From positions 1 to 64,000 of the forward strand of contig NZ_PVXL01000078.1 of assembly GCF_002995805.1 (NCBI RefSeq): DNA of 64,000 bases, read 5' to 3'. Under the pieces are notes generated by a model. That model was not told where the DNA came from and made no database searches. It was given only the letters and a program-made list of their open reading frames with translations. This document shows positions 26,380-36,037 of the stretch, one piece after another. The number at the start of each line of letters is the position of its first letter. Within the stretch, counting starts at the first letter, position 1. Source of the DNA: Neomoorella stamsii. Lineage in GTDB: Bacteria; Bacillota; DSM-521; Neomoorellales; Neomoorellaceae. Made by a program: the position numbers and the translations under genes.

Positions 26380-27621
26380 TTAACCACAAATATCCAGAAT
26401 AGCCTGAGCATAAACTTTTGTCGCCAATTCAAGATGCTTGACAGGTATATGTTCTTCCGGCGTATGGGCAAATGCTTCGTCACCCGGACCGAAGCCCACA
26501 GTCGGGATACCCTTGTCGGCAATAAAAGCTCCATCGGTACCGAAAATCCACGCTGATAGTTTGCCTTCTTCGCCCATAACCTTTGACCGCGCCTTTTGTA
26601 GGCTTTGCACTACCTTTTCTTCAACAGGAGTATATAATGCCAAACCCCATTTGGTAATCTCAACATCGGCATCAAAGTCGGCTATTACCTTTTGGGCTTG
26701 CTTTATTATTTCCTTGTATTCGGCAATTATCTTTTCCCGGGTTTCCCCTGGTAAAAATCGCCGGTCAAAGTACACATGGCATAGGTCAGGCACGATCGGC
26801 GCCTTACGTTCGGTAACTGCGCGAATATCAAGGACGGTGGTGGTACAATCACCCAGTAGTTCGTGCTTGGGAAGTTTATAATTCTCTAGGTAGAAGTTTA
26901 TAAACTCACAGGCTTTAATAACGGCATTAATCCCGCGACTGGGGTTGGAAGCATGGCACATACGCCCTTTTACAGTTAGTTTCACTTCGGCATTACCGCG
27001 GTGACCTAAACAGACGTTTAGATTTGTAGCTTCACCGCAAATTGCCATATCGGCGGTGATTTTATCATTATCCAGCATATAAAGGACGCCTTCAGCTGCA
27101 CTTACCTCTTCCAGAGAGTTACCGGCAACAATTACATCCCCTTTTAATTTTATACCAGCCTTTTTAACAGCAGCTGCAGCATAGACCATGCAAGCCATGG
27201 CCCCTTTCATATCGACAGCGCCTCTTCCATAGATAACCTCTCCAACAATACCAAAAATGGAGCCATCCATTAATTCGCCCGAAAAGGGTTTTATCATAGT
27301 ACCTGCTTCAGCATGGTCAATATGCCCAACTAAAAGTAAAGAAGGCCCATTACCAAATCCTTTAATCCTGCCAATAACATTGTTAATCGAATCAACATAA
27401 ACTTCATCATAACCAAGTTTTCTCATTTCCCGGGCAATAAGTTCGGCTACCTGCCTTTCATTGCCGCTCTCACTTGGGATTTGCACCAGAGCCTGCGCAA
27501 ACCTTATCACTTCGTCCACGTTAATGTAATCAAAGATAGATATAGAAACCCCTCCCCCGATCGTAACAATCACCAAAAAATAGATGGCGCTATTACCCGA
27601 ACAGTTTTTAACCCACCTCAC
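26380..27621 (-). CDS. M20-family metallohydrolase, YgeY-like
   Basis: An M20 hydrolase of 413 residues from GTG 27621; the natural start is probably nearer residue 36 (about 27516), because GGGGAGGGG and homology begin after the first 25 residues. Metal ligands are visible in GHIDHAE, GRGAVDMKGA and NSLEEVSAAEG, with a C-terminal WIFGTDGAFIADKGIPTVGFGPG like that of YgeY. YgeY works in selenium-linked and anaerobic purine breakdown clusters, with YgfK and SsnA. An ArgE/DapE-like deacylase is the alternative. It follows the FeS subunit gene by 33 bases. Confidence 0.8.
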   Translation of the reverse strand: MRWVKNCSGNSAIYFLVIVTIGGGVSISIFDYINVDEVIRFAQALVQIPSESGNERQVAELIAREMRKLGYDEVYVDSINNVIGRIKGFGNGPSLLLVGHIDHAEAGTMIKPFSGELMDGSIFGIVGEVIYGRGAVDMKGAMACMVYAAAAVKKAGIKLKGDVIVAGNSLEEVSAAEGVLYMLDNDKITADMAICGEATNLNVCLGHRGNAEVKLTVKGRMCHASNPSRGINAVIKACEFINFYLENYKLPKHELLGDCTTTVLDIRAVTERKAPIVPDLCHVYFDRRFLPGETREKIIAEYKEIIKQAQKVIADFDADVEITKWGLALYTPVEEKVVQSLQKARSKVMGEEGKLSAWIFGTDGAFIADKGIPTVGFGPGDEAFAHTPEEHIPVKHLELATKVYAQAILDICG

Positions 27622-27654
27622 ACATTCATATCAGGAAAAATTAATATTGTGTAT

Positions 27655-28377
27655 TTAAAAACTATCCCCTCCCTCTCGCAATATAGCTGTACGAAAAGGT
27701 ACAACCACATCGTTATAGATATCAATTCCCTGGGGACAGACGGCAGTACACCTTTTACAAGAAATGCAATTATGCAACCCTCCATATTTTACCATTAAAA
27801 TCCTGGCTCCACCATCAAGTGGATGAGACTTATATCTTGCCAGCTGGACGAATATACATGGCCCGTAAAATTCGAGGGGAACCCTGCTAAAAGACGGGCA
27901 TACTGACATGCAGCAAAGGCATTCTACGCAACAAGTAAAGTATTTGTACTGTTGATAATCTTCCTGTGCTACTTGCTTGGTGCCACGCGCGGTATTTTCT
28001 AAAAAAGGCCTAATATGCTTGAGTTTATTATTATAAGGTTCACGATCAATGATTAAGTCTTTTATAACAGGGTAATTGGCCAGGGGCTCGATAACAATAT
28101 CTATATTTTCAATGTATTCCTTGCATGATAATACCGGTTTCCCGTTAACAACTACTGCACAACTACCGCATCTCCCTATCCCGCAGGAACTTCGGAAAGC
28201 AAGCTCGCCGTCAAAGTTGCGCTGGATATATCTCAGAACATCTAAAACCTTCATCTTTCCGCCGGCTTCAATTTCATATTTAACGTAATAAGGCTTTCTG
28301 TCGGTAAATGGATTATACCGGTATACACTAGCTAGAAAACTCTTTTTACTCAACAATACCGCCCCGCCTGTAGTCAT
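27655..28377 (-). CDS. FrdB/SdhB-like iron-sulfur subunit
   Basis: A 240-residue electron-transfer protein. The 2Fe-2S domain has CGIGRCGSCAVVVNGKPVLSC near 65-85, and the second domain has CVECLCCMSVCP near 150 and CISCKRCTAVCPQGI near 205 for two more clusters. It overlaps the flavoprotein gene by 32 bases, so they form a complex. No membrane anchor gene is near; the complex is probably soluble. Confidence 0.88.
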   Translation of the reverse strand: MTTGGAVLLSKKSFLASVYRYNPFTDRKPYYVKYEIEAGGKMKVLDVLRYIQRNFDGELAFRSSCGIGRCGSCAVVVNGKPVLSCKEYIENIDIVIEPLANYPVIKDLIIDREPYNNKLKHIRPFLENTARGTKQVAQEDYQQYKYFTCCVECLCCMSVCPSFSRVPLEFYGPCIFVQLARYKSHPLDGGARILMVKYGGLHNCISCKRCTAVCPQGIDIYNDVVVPFRTAILREGGDSF

Positions 28378-30058
28378 TTAATTTTTTACATGGGACTAAT
28401 TGTAAGCTTAGCCGGCCATTAATAAAGGTAATCTCCGTATTCACCAGCCATTGCTCATCGTTGCTTTCGAGATAATTTTCCATAACATGGGCACCCCTGC
28501 TTTCTTTCCTGGCCAGCGCAGAAATTACCATGGCTTCTGCTAATAAAATCATGTTTTCCACCTGGAGGTAATAGTACAGCTCTCTGTTAAAAAGAAGGTC
28601 CTTTCGGGATATACCTGTATTAGTTTCAAGATTAGCCTTCAGCTCAGTTAATATCTCCCTAGCCTTTTCCAATCCACCGGTGCTCCTAATTATTCCAACG
28701 TGTTCCCACATTACCTGCTGCAAGGCTTCTAGGATATGGCCGGGTTGATATTTTCTTGTCCCTTTATTAAGAATGGTCCTCAACCGGGCAATTTCTCCCG
28801 AAATGCTATCCCGACCCGGTGGATAATAATCTGTTTCTCCAGCATATAACCCGGCGGCTCTACCAGCTCTACGACCAAACACCAGGCATTCGAGAAGACT
28901 ATTGTTCCCAAGACGGTTGGCTCCATGGAATCCGCCGCTCACTTCACCCGCCGCAAATAAACCATTTAGCGCCGTCTTCCCATTCTCATCAATTTTAATG
29001 CCACCCATAAAGTAATGGGCAGCGGGACTGATTTCAATCCTATTAGAGTTTATATCGATCCCACAACTATGAAGAATTTTGCACTCTTCGTCAAAAGATC
29101 TAAGAACGTCCACAGGTAGCCCGGAAATATCCAGATAAACCCCTTTATTTGGCGTTCCATTGCCGGCAATAATCTCCCTGTAAATGCTCAAGGAAATAAG
29201 ATCGCGGGTACCCTTTTCCAGGGAGATAGGGTCGTACTTTGTCATGAACCTTTCGCCCTTATTGTTATAAAGCCTGCCGAACTGGATCATCCCCAAACAG
29301 TATCCGTGAAGGGCTTTCGGCACAATTACTGTAGCAGGATAAAACTGGTAAAATTCCAGATCTTTTAAAGTACAGCCTGCTTTTAAAGATAAAACCATCC
29401 CATCACCTGTGGACTGATCGCAATTAGTTGTCAGAGGATATAGCTGACCTGCACCCCCGGTAGCAATTACGACCGCCTTAGCTAAAATTAACACCAAGCA
29501 TCCACGGGCGAAATCTACAGCCATTGCTCCCTGGACCTGTCCCTTTTCCTTGAATATACAGGTTAAAAGGACATCCCCCTTCATTGTTACACCAAGTCGC
29601 TCCGCCTCAGCGCGTAATACATCTACAATAACCTTTCCTGTCCGGTCCGAATGGAGCAGTGCTCGCGGATAACTGTGACCATTCATGTCCAAAAGTTTAT
29701 ACCGCCCATCTTCCCTTCGTTCAAAAAACATCCCTATTGCTTCTAGTTGCCTTATGCTCTCTTCCGCCTCCTCTACCATAATTTTAACCAAATGTGGATC
29801 ATTGAGGCCCTTACCTGCCTTTATGGTGTCCTTGTAGTGAAGCTCAACACTGTCTTCCGGTATTTCGTCTTTAATAACCGCAGCAATGTTTTGTGCCCCA
29901 ACAGTGCATCCGCTTTTCCCGATTAGGCCTTTATCAATCAGCATTACCGTACATCTAGTCTTTGCAGCCTCTATTGCTGCTATCAGGCCCGCGCAGCCGG
30001 AACCAATTACCAGAACATCTGCTTTTAAGAATTCAATTGCTAACTGCAAATTGCTCAC
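28346..30058 (-). CDS. FrdA/SdhA/NadB-like flavoprotein subunit
   Basis: A 570-residue FAD protein: dinucleotide motif ADVLVIGSGCAGLIAAIEAA near 13-32, then GKSGCTVGAQN where fumarate reductases have the His that links FAD, so FAD is probably not covalently bound. HSYPRALLHSDRTG near 128 and GGIKIDENGKTALNGLFAAGE (landmark near 350) fit the substrate domain; the C-terminus has the usual helical part. With the FeS subunit it could reduce fumarate or a related enoate, or oxidise an amino acid. The real substrate is unknown. Confidence 0.85.
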   Translation of the reverse strand: MSNLQLAIEFLKADVLVIGSGCAGLIAAIEAAKTRCTVMLIDKGLIGKSGCTVGAQNIAAVIKDEIPEDSVELHYKDTIKAGKGLNDPHLVKIMVEEAEESIRQLEAIGMFFERREDGRYKLLDMNGHSYPRALLHSDRTGKVIVDVLRAEAERLGVTMKGDVLLTCIFKEKGQVQGAMAVDFARGCLVLILAKAVVIATGGAGQLYPLTTNCDQSTGDGMVLSLKAGCTLKDLEFYQFYPATVIVPKALHGYCLGMIQFGRLYNNKGERFMTKYDPISLEKGTRDLISLSIYREIIAGNGTPNKGVYLDISGLPVDVLRSFDEECKILHSCGIDINSNRIEISPAAHYFMGGIKIDENGKTALNGLFAAGEVSGGFHGANRLGNNSLLECLVFGRRAGRAAGLYAGETDYYPPGRDSISGEIARLRTILNKGTRKYQPGHILEALQQVMWEHVGIIRSTGGLEKAREILTELKANLETNTGISRKDLLFNRELYYYLQVENMILLAEAMVISALARKESRGAHVMENYLESNDEQWLVNTEITFINGRLSLQLVPCKKLNDYRRGGIVE

Positions 30059-30094
30059 CCCTTAGAAAGTCTTACGGCGGGCCACCAAAAAGTA

Positions 30095-30150
30095 AGTTAG
30101 ACAAAGGGGTATGGGACAAACCAACAAGATAATTCCATACCCTTTTTCTT
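30095..30150 (-). terminator. Bidirectional-looking terminator after the M24 gene
   Basis: GGGTATGG and CCATACCC pair across about 25 bases. The plus strand has a T run after the stem, the minus strand a weaker one. It separates the M24 gene from the flavoprotein pair. Confidence 0.5.
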
Positions 30151-30155
30151 GTAAT

Positions 30156-31325
30156 TTATTTTACAAATAACATCCTCGGGAAGTTAGCAAATACCTCGCA
30201 TCCGTTTTCGGTAACGAGGAAAGATTCACTTATTTCCACGCCGCAATCGTCAAGCCAGATGCCAGGGATCATGTGGAAAGTCATATTGGGTTGAAGTACA
30301 GTGTTGTCCTCCGGCCTAAGACTAACTGTATGTTCACCCCAGTCTGGAGGATAGTTCAGGCCCATGGAGTATCCTATCCTTGATTCCTTTTTGAAACCAC
30401 TTTTTTCTATAGTTTTGCGCCAAACCGCTTCTACTTCAGCTGCAGTTACACCTGGCTTAATAAAATCAAGCGCAGCATTTATACCTTCCACAACTACAGC
30501 AGCCAAGTCATGGACCTTCGCAGGTGCGGGTTCTAGAACAAGCGTTCTTGCCAGAGGTGAATGATAACGTTTGTAGCAACCTGCGAGTTCAATAATAACC
30601 GTATCGCCTCTTTTGTATTTTTCGTCGCTCCACGTCAAATGAGGAGTCGAGGTCTTCTCGCCGGAAGGTAAAAGTGGAACGATGGCAGGATAATCTCCGC
30701 CGAAATCCTCGGTACCGCTGATCATGCTGTGATAGATGTTAGCTACCACATCACACTCCCTGACGCCTTCATTGATATAATCAATAGCTGTCTGCATTGC
30801 TTTTTCTACGAGCCTGGCGGCCTTTTTCATATATTCAATTTCTCTAGGAGACTTTATTATTCTTACATAATTAACCAAGAGAGTAGCATCTTTAAACTTT
30901 GCATTAGGCAGTTTCATTTCCAGTCTCTTGCAACATTTAGCAGTGAAGTAATAGGCATCCATCTCCAGGCCTATAGTCTTATCGCCATAACCCTCTGCCT
31001 TGATTATGTCCGCCACATAATCCATAGGGTGTTTGACGGCACTGTGTACATAATCGTCTGTATAGGCTCTGATATTCTCTTCATCTAACCATGTGGTCAG
31101 CCTCGCCCCGTTGGCGTCCTGGCCCCTTCCAACCCAAATGGGCTGTTCCCGGTCCAACATTAGAATCAAGCACTGCGGAACATAAAAAGACCAACCGTCA
31201 TACCCTGAAAGATAATTCATGTTTGCCGGATCGGCGATTACCATAACATCGATCCCGGCAGCAACCATCTTTTCCTTTGTTTTTTTAACTCTTTCATGGT
31301 ACTCTGCAAGCTCGAATGGCAGCAT
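30156..31325 (-). CDS. M24-family hydrolase, ectoine hydrolase (DoeA/EutD)-like
   Basis: A 389-residue pita-bread-fold protein. From memory of the family, its landmarks match ectoine hydrolase DoeA: GYDGWSFYVPQ near 42, GRGQDANGARLTTW near 67, GGDYPAIVPLLPSG, TPHLTWSDEKY, GYSMGLNYPPDWGEH and PGIWLDDCGVEISESF. The acidic metal ligands of M24 aminopeptidases are replaced (ELAGCYKRYHSPLART), which fits the non-peptidase members creatinase and DoeA. DoeA opens the ectoine ring to N-acetyl-diaminobutyrate. In an anaerobe the substrate might be ectoine or another cyclic amidine. A paralogue lies at 37913-39094. Confidence 0.8.
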   Translation of the reverse strand: MLPFELAEYHERVKKTKEKMVAAGIDVMVIADPANMNYLSGYDGWSFYVPQCLILMLDREQPIWVGRGQDANGARLTTWLDEENIRAYTDDYVHSAVKHPMDYVADIIKAEGYGDKTIGLEMDAYYFTAKCCKRLEMKLPNAKFKDATLLVNYVRIIKSPREIEYMKKAARLVEKAMQTAIDYINEGVRECDVVANIYHSMISGTEDFGGDYPAIVPLLPSGEKTSTPHLTWSDEKYKRGDTVIIELAGCYKRYHSPLARTLVLEPAPAKVHDLAAVVVEGINAALDFIKPGVTAAEVEAVWRKTIEKSGFKKESRIGYSMGLNYPPDWGEHTVSLRPEDNTVLQPNMTFHMIPGIWLDDCGVEISESFLVTENGCEVFANFPRMLFVK

Positions 31326-31344
31326 ATATCTCCCCCCGTTATAT

Positions 31345-32325
31345 TTATAAATATTTTTTGGTAGCGTTTATAAAAGTGGAAGCATCAACACTCTTGCCAG
31401 TTATAATAACAGCAACATTCTCCCCGGGTTTTGCCAAACCCAGCTGCCTTATTGCGGCGATGCCAGTAGCGGCAGCACCTTCAACAACCAACTGGTGATT
31501 TTTGAAAAGATACGCCATTCCTTCTGCTATCGCTTCTTCTGAAACAAGAACAGTTTCATCAACCAGTTCCCGGACCATCCTGAATGTGTACTGATTATTC
31601 CGGCCTATCCCTCCTAACAAGCTGTCAGCCAGGGTGTCTTCTTCTTTAAGCATAACCGGTTTCCCGGCCCTGAGGCTGTGATACATCACCGCGCTCCGCT
31701 CCATGGACACACCGATAACCTTTATAGCAGGGTCACATGATTTTAATGCCAGGGCAATACCTGATAATAACCCACCTCCCGATAAAGGTACGATAACCTT
31801 GTCCAGTTGGGGACAGTCATTAAGCAGTTCCAAGCCTATAGTCCCGTGCCCGGAAATAACTTCCGGGTCATCAAAGGGTTGTACTATTGTCAGCCCGCGT
31901 TCGCGGGCTACCTTGTAACAGTATTCCTCCGCGTCATCCTGACCGTGACCGTGAATCATTAGTGTAGCACCCATCCGCCTTAAAGCCTGGACTTTAACCG
32001 CGGGAACCCTCTCGGAAATAAATACGAAAGCCGGAATACCCAGCCGTTTGGCAACATAGGCAGTGGCAAGACCGTGATTGCCGGTAGAAAATGTGGCAAT
32101 ACCGGCTTTTTGCTGTTCCGGGGTTAAGCTTAATATCTTATTGGCGGCGCCCCTGATTTTGAAACTCCCGGGTTCATGAAAGATCTCCATTTTCAAGAAT
32201 ATGGAAGAACACGTATCCTCCGAAATCGCTGGCGAGAAAAATAACGGGGTTTTGGCAACGATAGAGGCAATCCTCCTACGTGCTGCCCAGATGTCACGAA
32301 TGTCAGGTTTGGCCAAATTGAACAC
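31345..32325 (-). CDS. Threonine dehydratase-like PLP enzyme (EutB-like context)
   Basis: A 326-residue fold-type II PLP enzyme. The lysine motif EPGSFKIRGAANKI is near 52, the substrate loop STGNHGLATAYV near 78, and the phosphate loop PLSGGGLLSGIAL near 182. No C-terminal regulatory ACT domain is present, so it is a catabolic dehydratase. A homologue (EutB) occurs in hydroxyectoine utilisation clusters beside EutD, the same family as the adjacent M24 gene. Serine/threonine or 3-hydroxyaspartate dehydratase are alternatives. RidA follows upstream by 6 bases, as expected for an enzyme that releases reactive imines. Confidence 0.85.
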   Translation of the reverse strand: MFNLAKPDIRDIWAARRRIASIVAKTPLFFSPAISEDTCSSIFLKMEIFHEPGSFKIRGAANKILSLTPEQQKAGIATFSTGNHGLATAYVAKRLGIPAFVFISERVPAVKVQALRRMGATLMIHGHGQDDAEEYCYKVARERGLTIVQPFDDPEVISGHGTIGLELLNDCPQLDKVIVPLSGGGLLSGIALALKSCDPAIKVIGVSMERSAVMYHSLRAGKPVMLKEEDTLADSLLGGIGRNNQYTFRMVRELVDETVLVSEEAIAEGMAYLFKNHQLVVEGAAATGIAAIRQLGLAKPGENVAVIITGKSVDASTFINATKKYL

Positions 32326-32331
32326 CTCTAT

Positions 32332-32724
32332 TTAACCTTTGTTCGCAGGTCGATAAGCTATTACATCAATCTCTACCAGGGCATTGCTGGGGTTGGCGCT
32401 CTGGACCGTCAGGCGTGCCGGGTAAGGCCGGGAAAAATATTCTTTATATACCTCGTTATAACCGCTGAAATCGTTTATATCCGCCAGGTAGGCGTTAACC
32501 TTGACCACATCGTCCATGGTACACCCGGCAGTAGCCAGAATAGTCTTGATATGTTCTAAGACCTGTCGCGTTTGTTCTTTAATACCGCCCTCAACGAGTT
32601 CGTCCGTGCCAGGCTTTTCAGGGGTTTGCCCGCTAACAAATATATAATCACCGGCAATGATGGCATGCGTGTATGGCCCGGCAGGTAGAGGTGTGTTTAC
32701 CGGATGAACAGGAATTTTAGACAT
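32332..32724 (-). CDS. RidA-family imine/enamine deaminase
   Basis: A 130-residue RidA/YjgF/UK114 protein. Typical features are AGPYTHAIIAGDYIFVSGQTP at 15-35 and the arginine motif YPARLTVQSANP near 102, where the Arg contacts the substrate carboxylate. RidA clears imines made by PLP dehydratases; the dehydratase gene is next to it. Confidence 0.92.
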   Translation of the reverse strand: MSKIPVHPVNTPLPAGPYTHAIIAGDYIFVSGQTPEKPGTDELVEGGIKEQTRQVLEHIKTILATAGCTMDDVVKVNAYLADINDFSGYNEVYKEYFSRPYPARLTVQSANPSNALVEIDVIAYRPANKG

Positions 32725-32751
32725 AGCCCGTTACTCCTTTCATGTTTTATT

Positions 32752-33945
32752 TTATTTGTTTAAGTAAGCCAGGGCTGACCTGACGTGCATCTCTACGCCA
32801 ATCAACAATACGTCTTCGTCAATATCAAAAAGGGGATGGTGATGGGGATAATGGGAACTCTTTGCTTTATTTCTAGCACCTATAAAATAGAACGCGCTGG
32901 GAACCCTGCGGCTAAATTCAGCAAAATCTTCGCCACCCATAACTCGATATTCAACAATACTTTGCTCTCCTCCCAGGGTGTCCCGTGCCGCTTCTCGGAC
33001 AAATTGGACCATTTCTGGCGCATTTTTCATACTGGGATTGCTGGGTATATATTTGATTTCATAATCTGTTCTGGTAGCCAGGCAAATACCTTGAATAATG
33101 CGCTCAAATTTTTCCTTGAGTATCGCTTTTTCCCGCTCTTCATCTTCTAATAAATAGCGAATAGTTCCCCCGATCTCTACTTTTTCCGGAATTACATTTC
33201 TCCAGGAACCTCCTTGAATTCTACCAAACATGATTATTGTCGGGTTGAAAACGTTAATTTCTCTGGTGGATATAAATTGCACAGCATCAACAATTTTGGC
33301 TGCCGCTATGACGGGATCTACCGCCGCATGGGGGGAGGCGGTGTGGCCTCCTTTACCGAATACGGTCAACTCAAACTCTTCAAGCCCTGCCATAATAGCC
33401 CCGTTTACCACCCCTATTTTCCCGCTATCAATGTCCGTCCAAACATGAAGGGCAAAAGCCCCGTCCACCCGGGGGTTCTCCAGGACGCCCTCCCGGATCA
33501 TTACCAAAGCGCCGGCCCTGGGATCGGTAGTCTCCTCATTGGGCTGGAACAGAAACTTGATATTCCCTTTAAACTCCTGGCGATGTTTGCTTAAGACTTT
33601 AGCGGCTACAAGAAGCATGGCCACATGGGCGTCATGACCGCAGCCGTGAGCTACACCTTCGTAAATCGATTTGTAGGGTTTATCAATAATTTCTTGCAGC
33701 GGCAGGGCGTCCATATCCGCGCGTAGCAAAACCGTAGGACCGGGACCGTTACCTTTCAGCAGGCCTACCACCCCGGTTTGGGCAAGAACTTGCGTCTCTA
33801 TCCCTAACGCCCCCAAATACTCACATATCATCTTGGATGTCCTGAATTCCTTGAAACCTAGTTCCGGGTGCATGTGCAAATCCCTGCGCAACCAGATTAC
33901 TTCTTCTTTCAGGGATTTAATCTCATGTTTTAGCTCTGGTATCAT
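32752..33945 (-). CDS. M20-family amidohydrolase (N-acyl amino acid deacylase type)
   Basis: A 397-residue protein of the IAA-amino acid hydrolase/hippurate hydrolase group: LRRDLHMHPELGF near 19, ADMDALP near 78, HGCGHDAHVAMLL near 100, the catalytic FQPNEETT near 135, and a C-terminal YPHHHPLFDIDEDVL. It removes an acyl group from an amide nitrogen. In this cluster it could deacetylate the product of the M24 enzyme, replacing the AstE-like DoeB of known ectoine pathways (inference). Confidence 0.88.
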   Translation of the reverse strand: MIPELKHEIKSLKEEVIWLRRDLHMHPELGFKEFRTSKMICEYLGALGIETQVLAQTGVVGLLKGNGPGPTVLLRADMDALPLQEIIDKPYKSIYEGVAHGCGHDAHVAMLLVAAKVLSKHRQEFKGNIKFLFQPNEETTDPRAGALVMIREGVLENPRVDGAFALHVWTDIDSGKIGVVNGAIMAGLEEFELTVFGKGGHTASPHAAVDPVIAAAKIVDAVQFISTREINVFNPTIIMFGRIQGGSWRNVIPEKVEIGGTIRYLLEDEEREKAILKEKFERIIQGICLATRTDYEIKYIPSNPSMKNAPEMVQFVREAARDTLGGEQSIVEYRVMGGEDFAEFSRRVPSAFYFIGARNKAKSSHYPHHHPLFDIDEDVLLIGVEMHVRSALAYLNK

Positions 33946-33986
33946 ATAACCCGCCTTCTTATATATGAAATAAAATCTTAAATTTA

Positions 33987-34718
33987 TTACATAAAGCCTT
34001 GAAAAGGCTTCCTTATTAATCCGGAGAACACAAAATTAATCATAGTAATAAAATCAAAGACGGGCATGTTAACCGCTCGCTGCACCGCAGCGGCATAGGG
34101 AGGTAACATGCTGCACTCCAGTAAAAGCGCTTTAACTTTTGGATCGCCTGCAACCAACTGCTTTGCTACTGAAACTACTTCCTCCTCGATTTTTTCAGCA
34201 TCTAGGATTCCGGTTTCTTCGATAGCTGCACGGCGAAAGTGTTCTTGGTCTTCTAGACCGCGGATATTTACAGGAACGTCTCTGGAAATGCCCGCAGTCT
34301 CAAGTAACCTATTATTTACAGCTTTACTATTGGCTACGATTATACCTACCTTTTCATCTTCTTTTAGCATTCGTGAAATAAAAGGTACCTGCAGCAGGCT
34401 GGATAAAAATACTGGCACTTCTAATTGATTGGCGACCTCCCTTTGATATATAGCCAGGAAGCCGCAGTCCCCGGTAATGGCCCGTACACCCTCTTGAACC
34501 AGTTCACGGCCTGCCGATATTATGGCATCGAGTACGTTCCAATCATGTTCAAATACCCTTTTTGCGGTCAGACCCTTAACAACTTTAAAGCGTACGGGAA
34601 AAGAATAGGTAGTTGCATTACCCACATCACCGGGAATAAAAGGTGCGTAAGTCTCCAGGAGCAGGATACCTATTGCCTCACCGTAGCTGACCTGCCCTTT
34701 TCTCGCCTGGTAAATCAT
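33987..34718 (-). CDS. Asp/Glu/hydantoin racemase-superfamily protein (EutA-like context)
   Basis: A 243-residue protein with the two catalytic cysteines of the superfamily: TGDCGFLAIYQ near 83 and LECSMLPPYA near 201. Members include aspartate and hydantoin racemases, arylmalonate decarboxylase and maleate isomerase; EutA of ectoine clusters is one of them. It lies between the M20 gene and the TRAP transporter. Confidence 0.8.
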   Translation of the reverse strand: MIYQARKGQVSYGEAIGILLLETYAPFIPGDVGNATTYSFPVRFKVVKGLTAKRVFEHDWNVLDAIISAGRELVQEGVRAITGDCGFLAIYQREVANQLEVPVFLSSLLQVPFISRMLKEDEKVGIIVANSKAVNNRLLETAGISRDVPVNIRGLEDQEHFRRAAIEETGILDAEKIEEEVVSVAKQLVAGDPKVKALLLECSMLPPYAAAVQRAVNMPVFDFITMINFVFSGLIRKPFQGFM

Positions 34719-34744
34719 AAGCTCACCTCTTTCTATGCAAAACT

Positions 34745-36028
34745 TTAATGACCGCCCAGCATGGCGTTAGGCAAAAAGAGGCACAGTTGCGGGAACATGA
34801 TGAGCACGACAATCATCATTAGCGTCATTAAAAGAAAAGGCCAGATGTGGGCAATAATCTCCAGATACGGTCGCCGGAATATTACCTGAGCCGTAAAGAT
34901 GTCACAGCCGAAGGGCGGTGTTATCGTTCCCATTGCCACCTGAGTTGTAACTATAATCCCTAAAAGGAGAGGGTCTATCCCCACCATGGCAACATATTTC
35001 GCAAATATCGGCGTAAGAATATACATGGCAACCAGGCCGTCAACAAGCATACAGGCAACCAGATAAGCTAGATTTATAGCGATAATTACTTTTAAATAAG
35101 AAGGCTGAGTTCCCAGTAGCACCGGCAGTATTTTATCAGGTAATTTCAGGAAGCTTATCAACCAGGAAGCCACCTGGCCCGCACCTACGAGAATAAAGAC
35201 CACGCCCGTAACTACACCCGTCGCTAGGGCTGCATTGAAAATAGTTTTTATACTTAAAGCGCGATAGACGAGCCATTCCACTAGCAAGGCATAAAGGACA
35301 GCAGCGGCAGCAGCTTCGGTAGGGCTAAAAATCCCGGCGTAAATACCGCCGATAATAATAACGGGGTAGCCAAAAACCCAAATTCCCTCTTTTACGCTTT
35401 CCATCCTTTCCTGCCAGCTGGCCTTTTGTTCAGTGTAGCCGATCTTTTTAACCCTGGAGTAGATAATGCTATAAGCGCAAAAGAGAATACACAAAATAAC
35501 ACCAGGTACAATCCCGGCCATATATAATTTACCAATGGAAGTACCTGTTATAACCCCATATACGATTAGAATAACACTTGGTGGAATAAGCAGGGCTATT
35601 TCCGCCGAGTTAAGTATTAATCCAAAGGTAAACGAACTTGGATATCCGGCGCGAAGTAATATAGGCCGGAAAGTGCCTCCTATTGCCGCCAAGGTTGCCT
35701 GGGCGGAACCCGATACAGCTCCAAAAACGGTACAGGCCACACTACTACTAACTGGAATGCCTCCGGGCAAGTGACCCAGCCAGGACATTATCATGCGCGC
35801 CAGTTTTTTCCCCGTTTCCCCGTGGATAATGATCTCCGCTCCAAGAATATAAAGGGGCACACATACCAGGGCCGGTGGGCTGATACCAGTTACTATTTGC
35901 TGAACCAAAATTTTTGGATCCAGCATTGGCAAATTAATCTTTAGGTACAGCATCAGGGTTCCTAGAATGTTTAATATAAAAGGAAAGCCGATAAATAATA
36001 ATACACCCAGTAGCAAAGCCCATAGCAT
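34745..36028 (-). CDS. dctM: TRAP transporter large membrane subunit
   Basis: A 427-residue protein with about 12 hydrophobic segments and the DctM pattern (GASGSAQATLAAIGGTF near 105, IFSPTEAAAAAVLYAL near 228, GTITPPFG near 373). It couples sodium or proton flow to import of the substrate held by DctP. The order dctP-dctQ-dctM is that of TeaABC, an ectoine importer. Confidence 0.93.
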   Translation of the reverse strand: MLWALLLGVLLFIGFPFILNILGTLMLYLKINLPMLDPKILVQQIVTGISPPALVCVPLYILGAEIIIHGETGKKLARMIMSWLGHLPGGIPVSSSVACTVFGAVSGSAQATLAAIGGTFRPILLRAGYPSSFTFGLILNSAEIALLIPPSVILIVYGVITGTSIGKLYMAGIVPGVILCILFCAYSIIYSRVKKIGYTEQKASWQERMESVKEGIWVFGYPVIIIGGIYAGIFSPTEAAAAAVLYALLVEWLVYRALSIKTIFNAALATGVVTGVVFILVGAGQVASWLISFLKLPDKILPVLLGTQPSYLKVIIAINLAYLVACMLVDGLVAMYILTPIFAKYVAMVGIDPLLLGIIVTTQVAMGTITPPFGCDIFTAQVIFRRPYLEIIAHIWPFLLMTLMMIVVLIMFPQLCLFLPNAMLGGH

Positions 36029-36037
36029 TGCCGTAAC

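Noticed and set aside
30156-31325. Annotation of the M24 protein as Xaa-Pro aminopeptidase
   Set aside because: The acidic metal ligands of the peptidase are replaced, while DoeA landmarks are kept.
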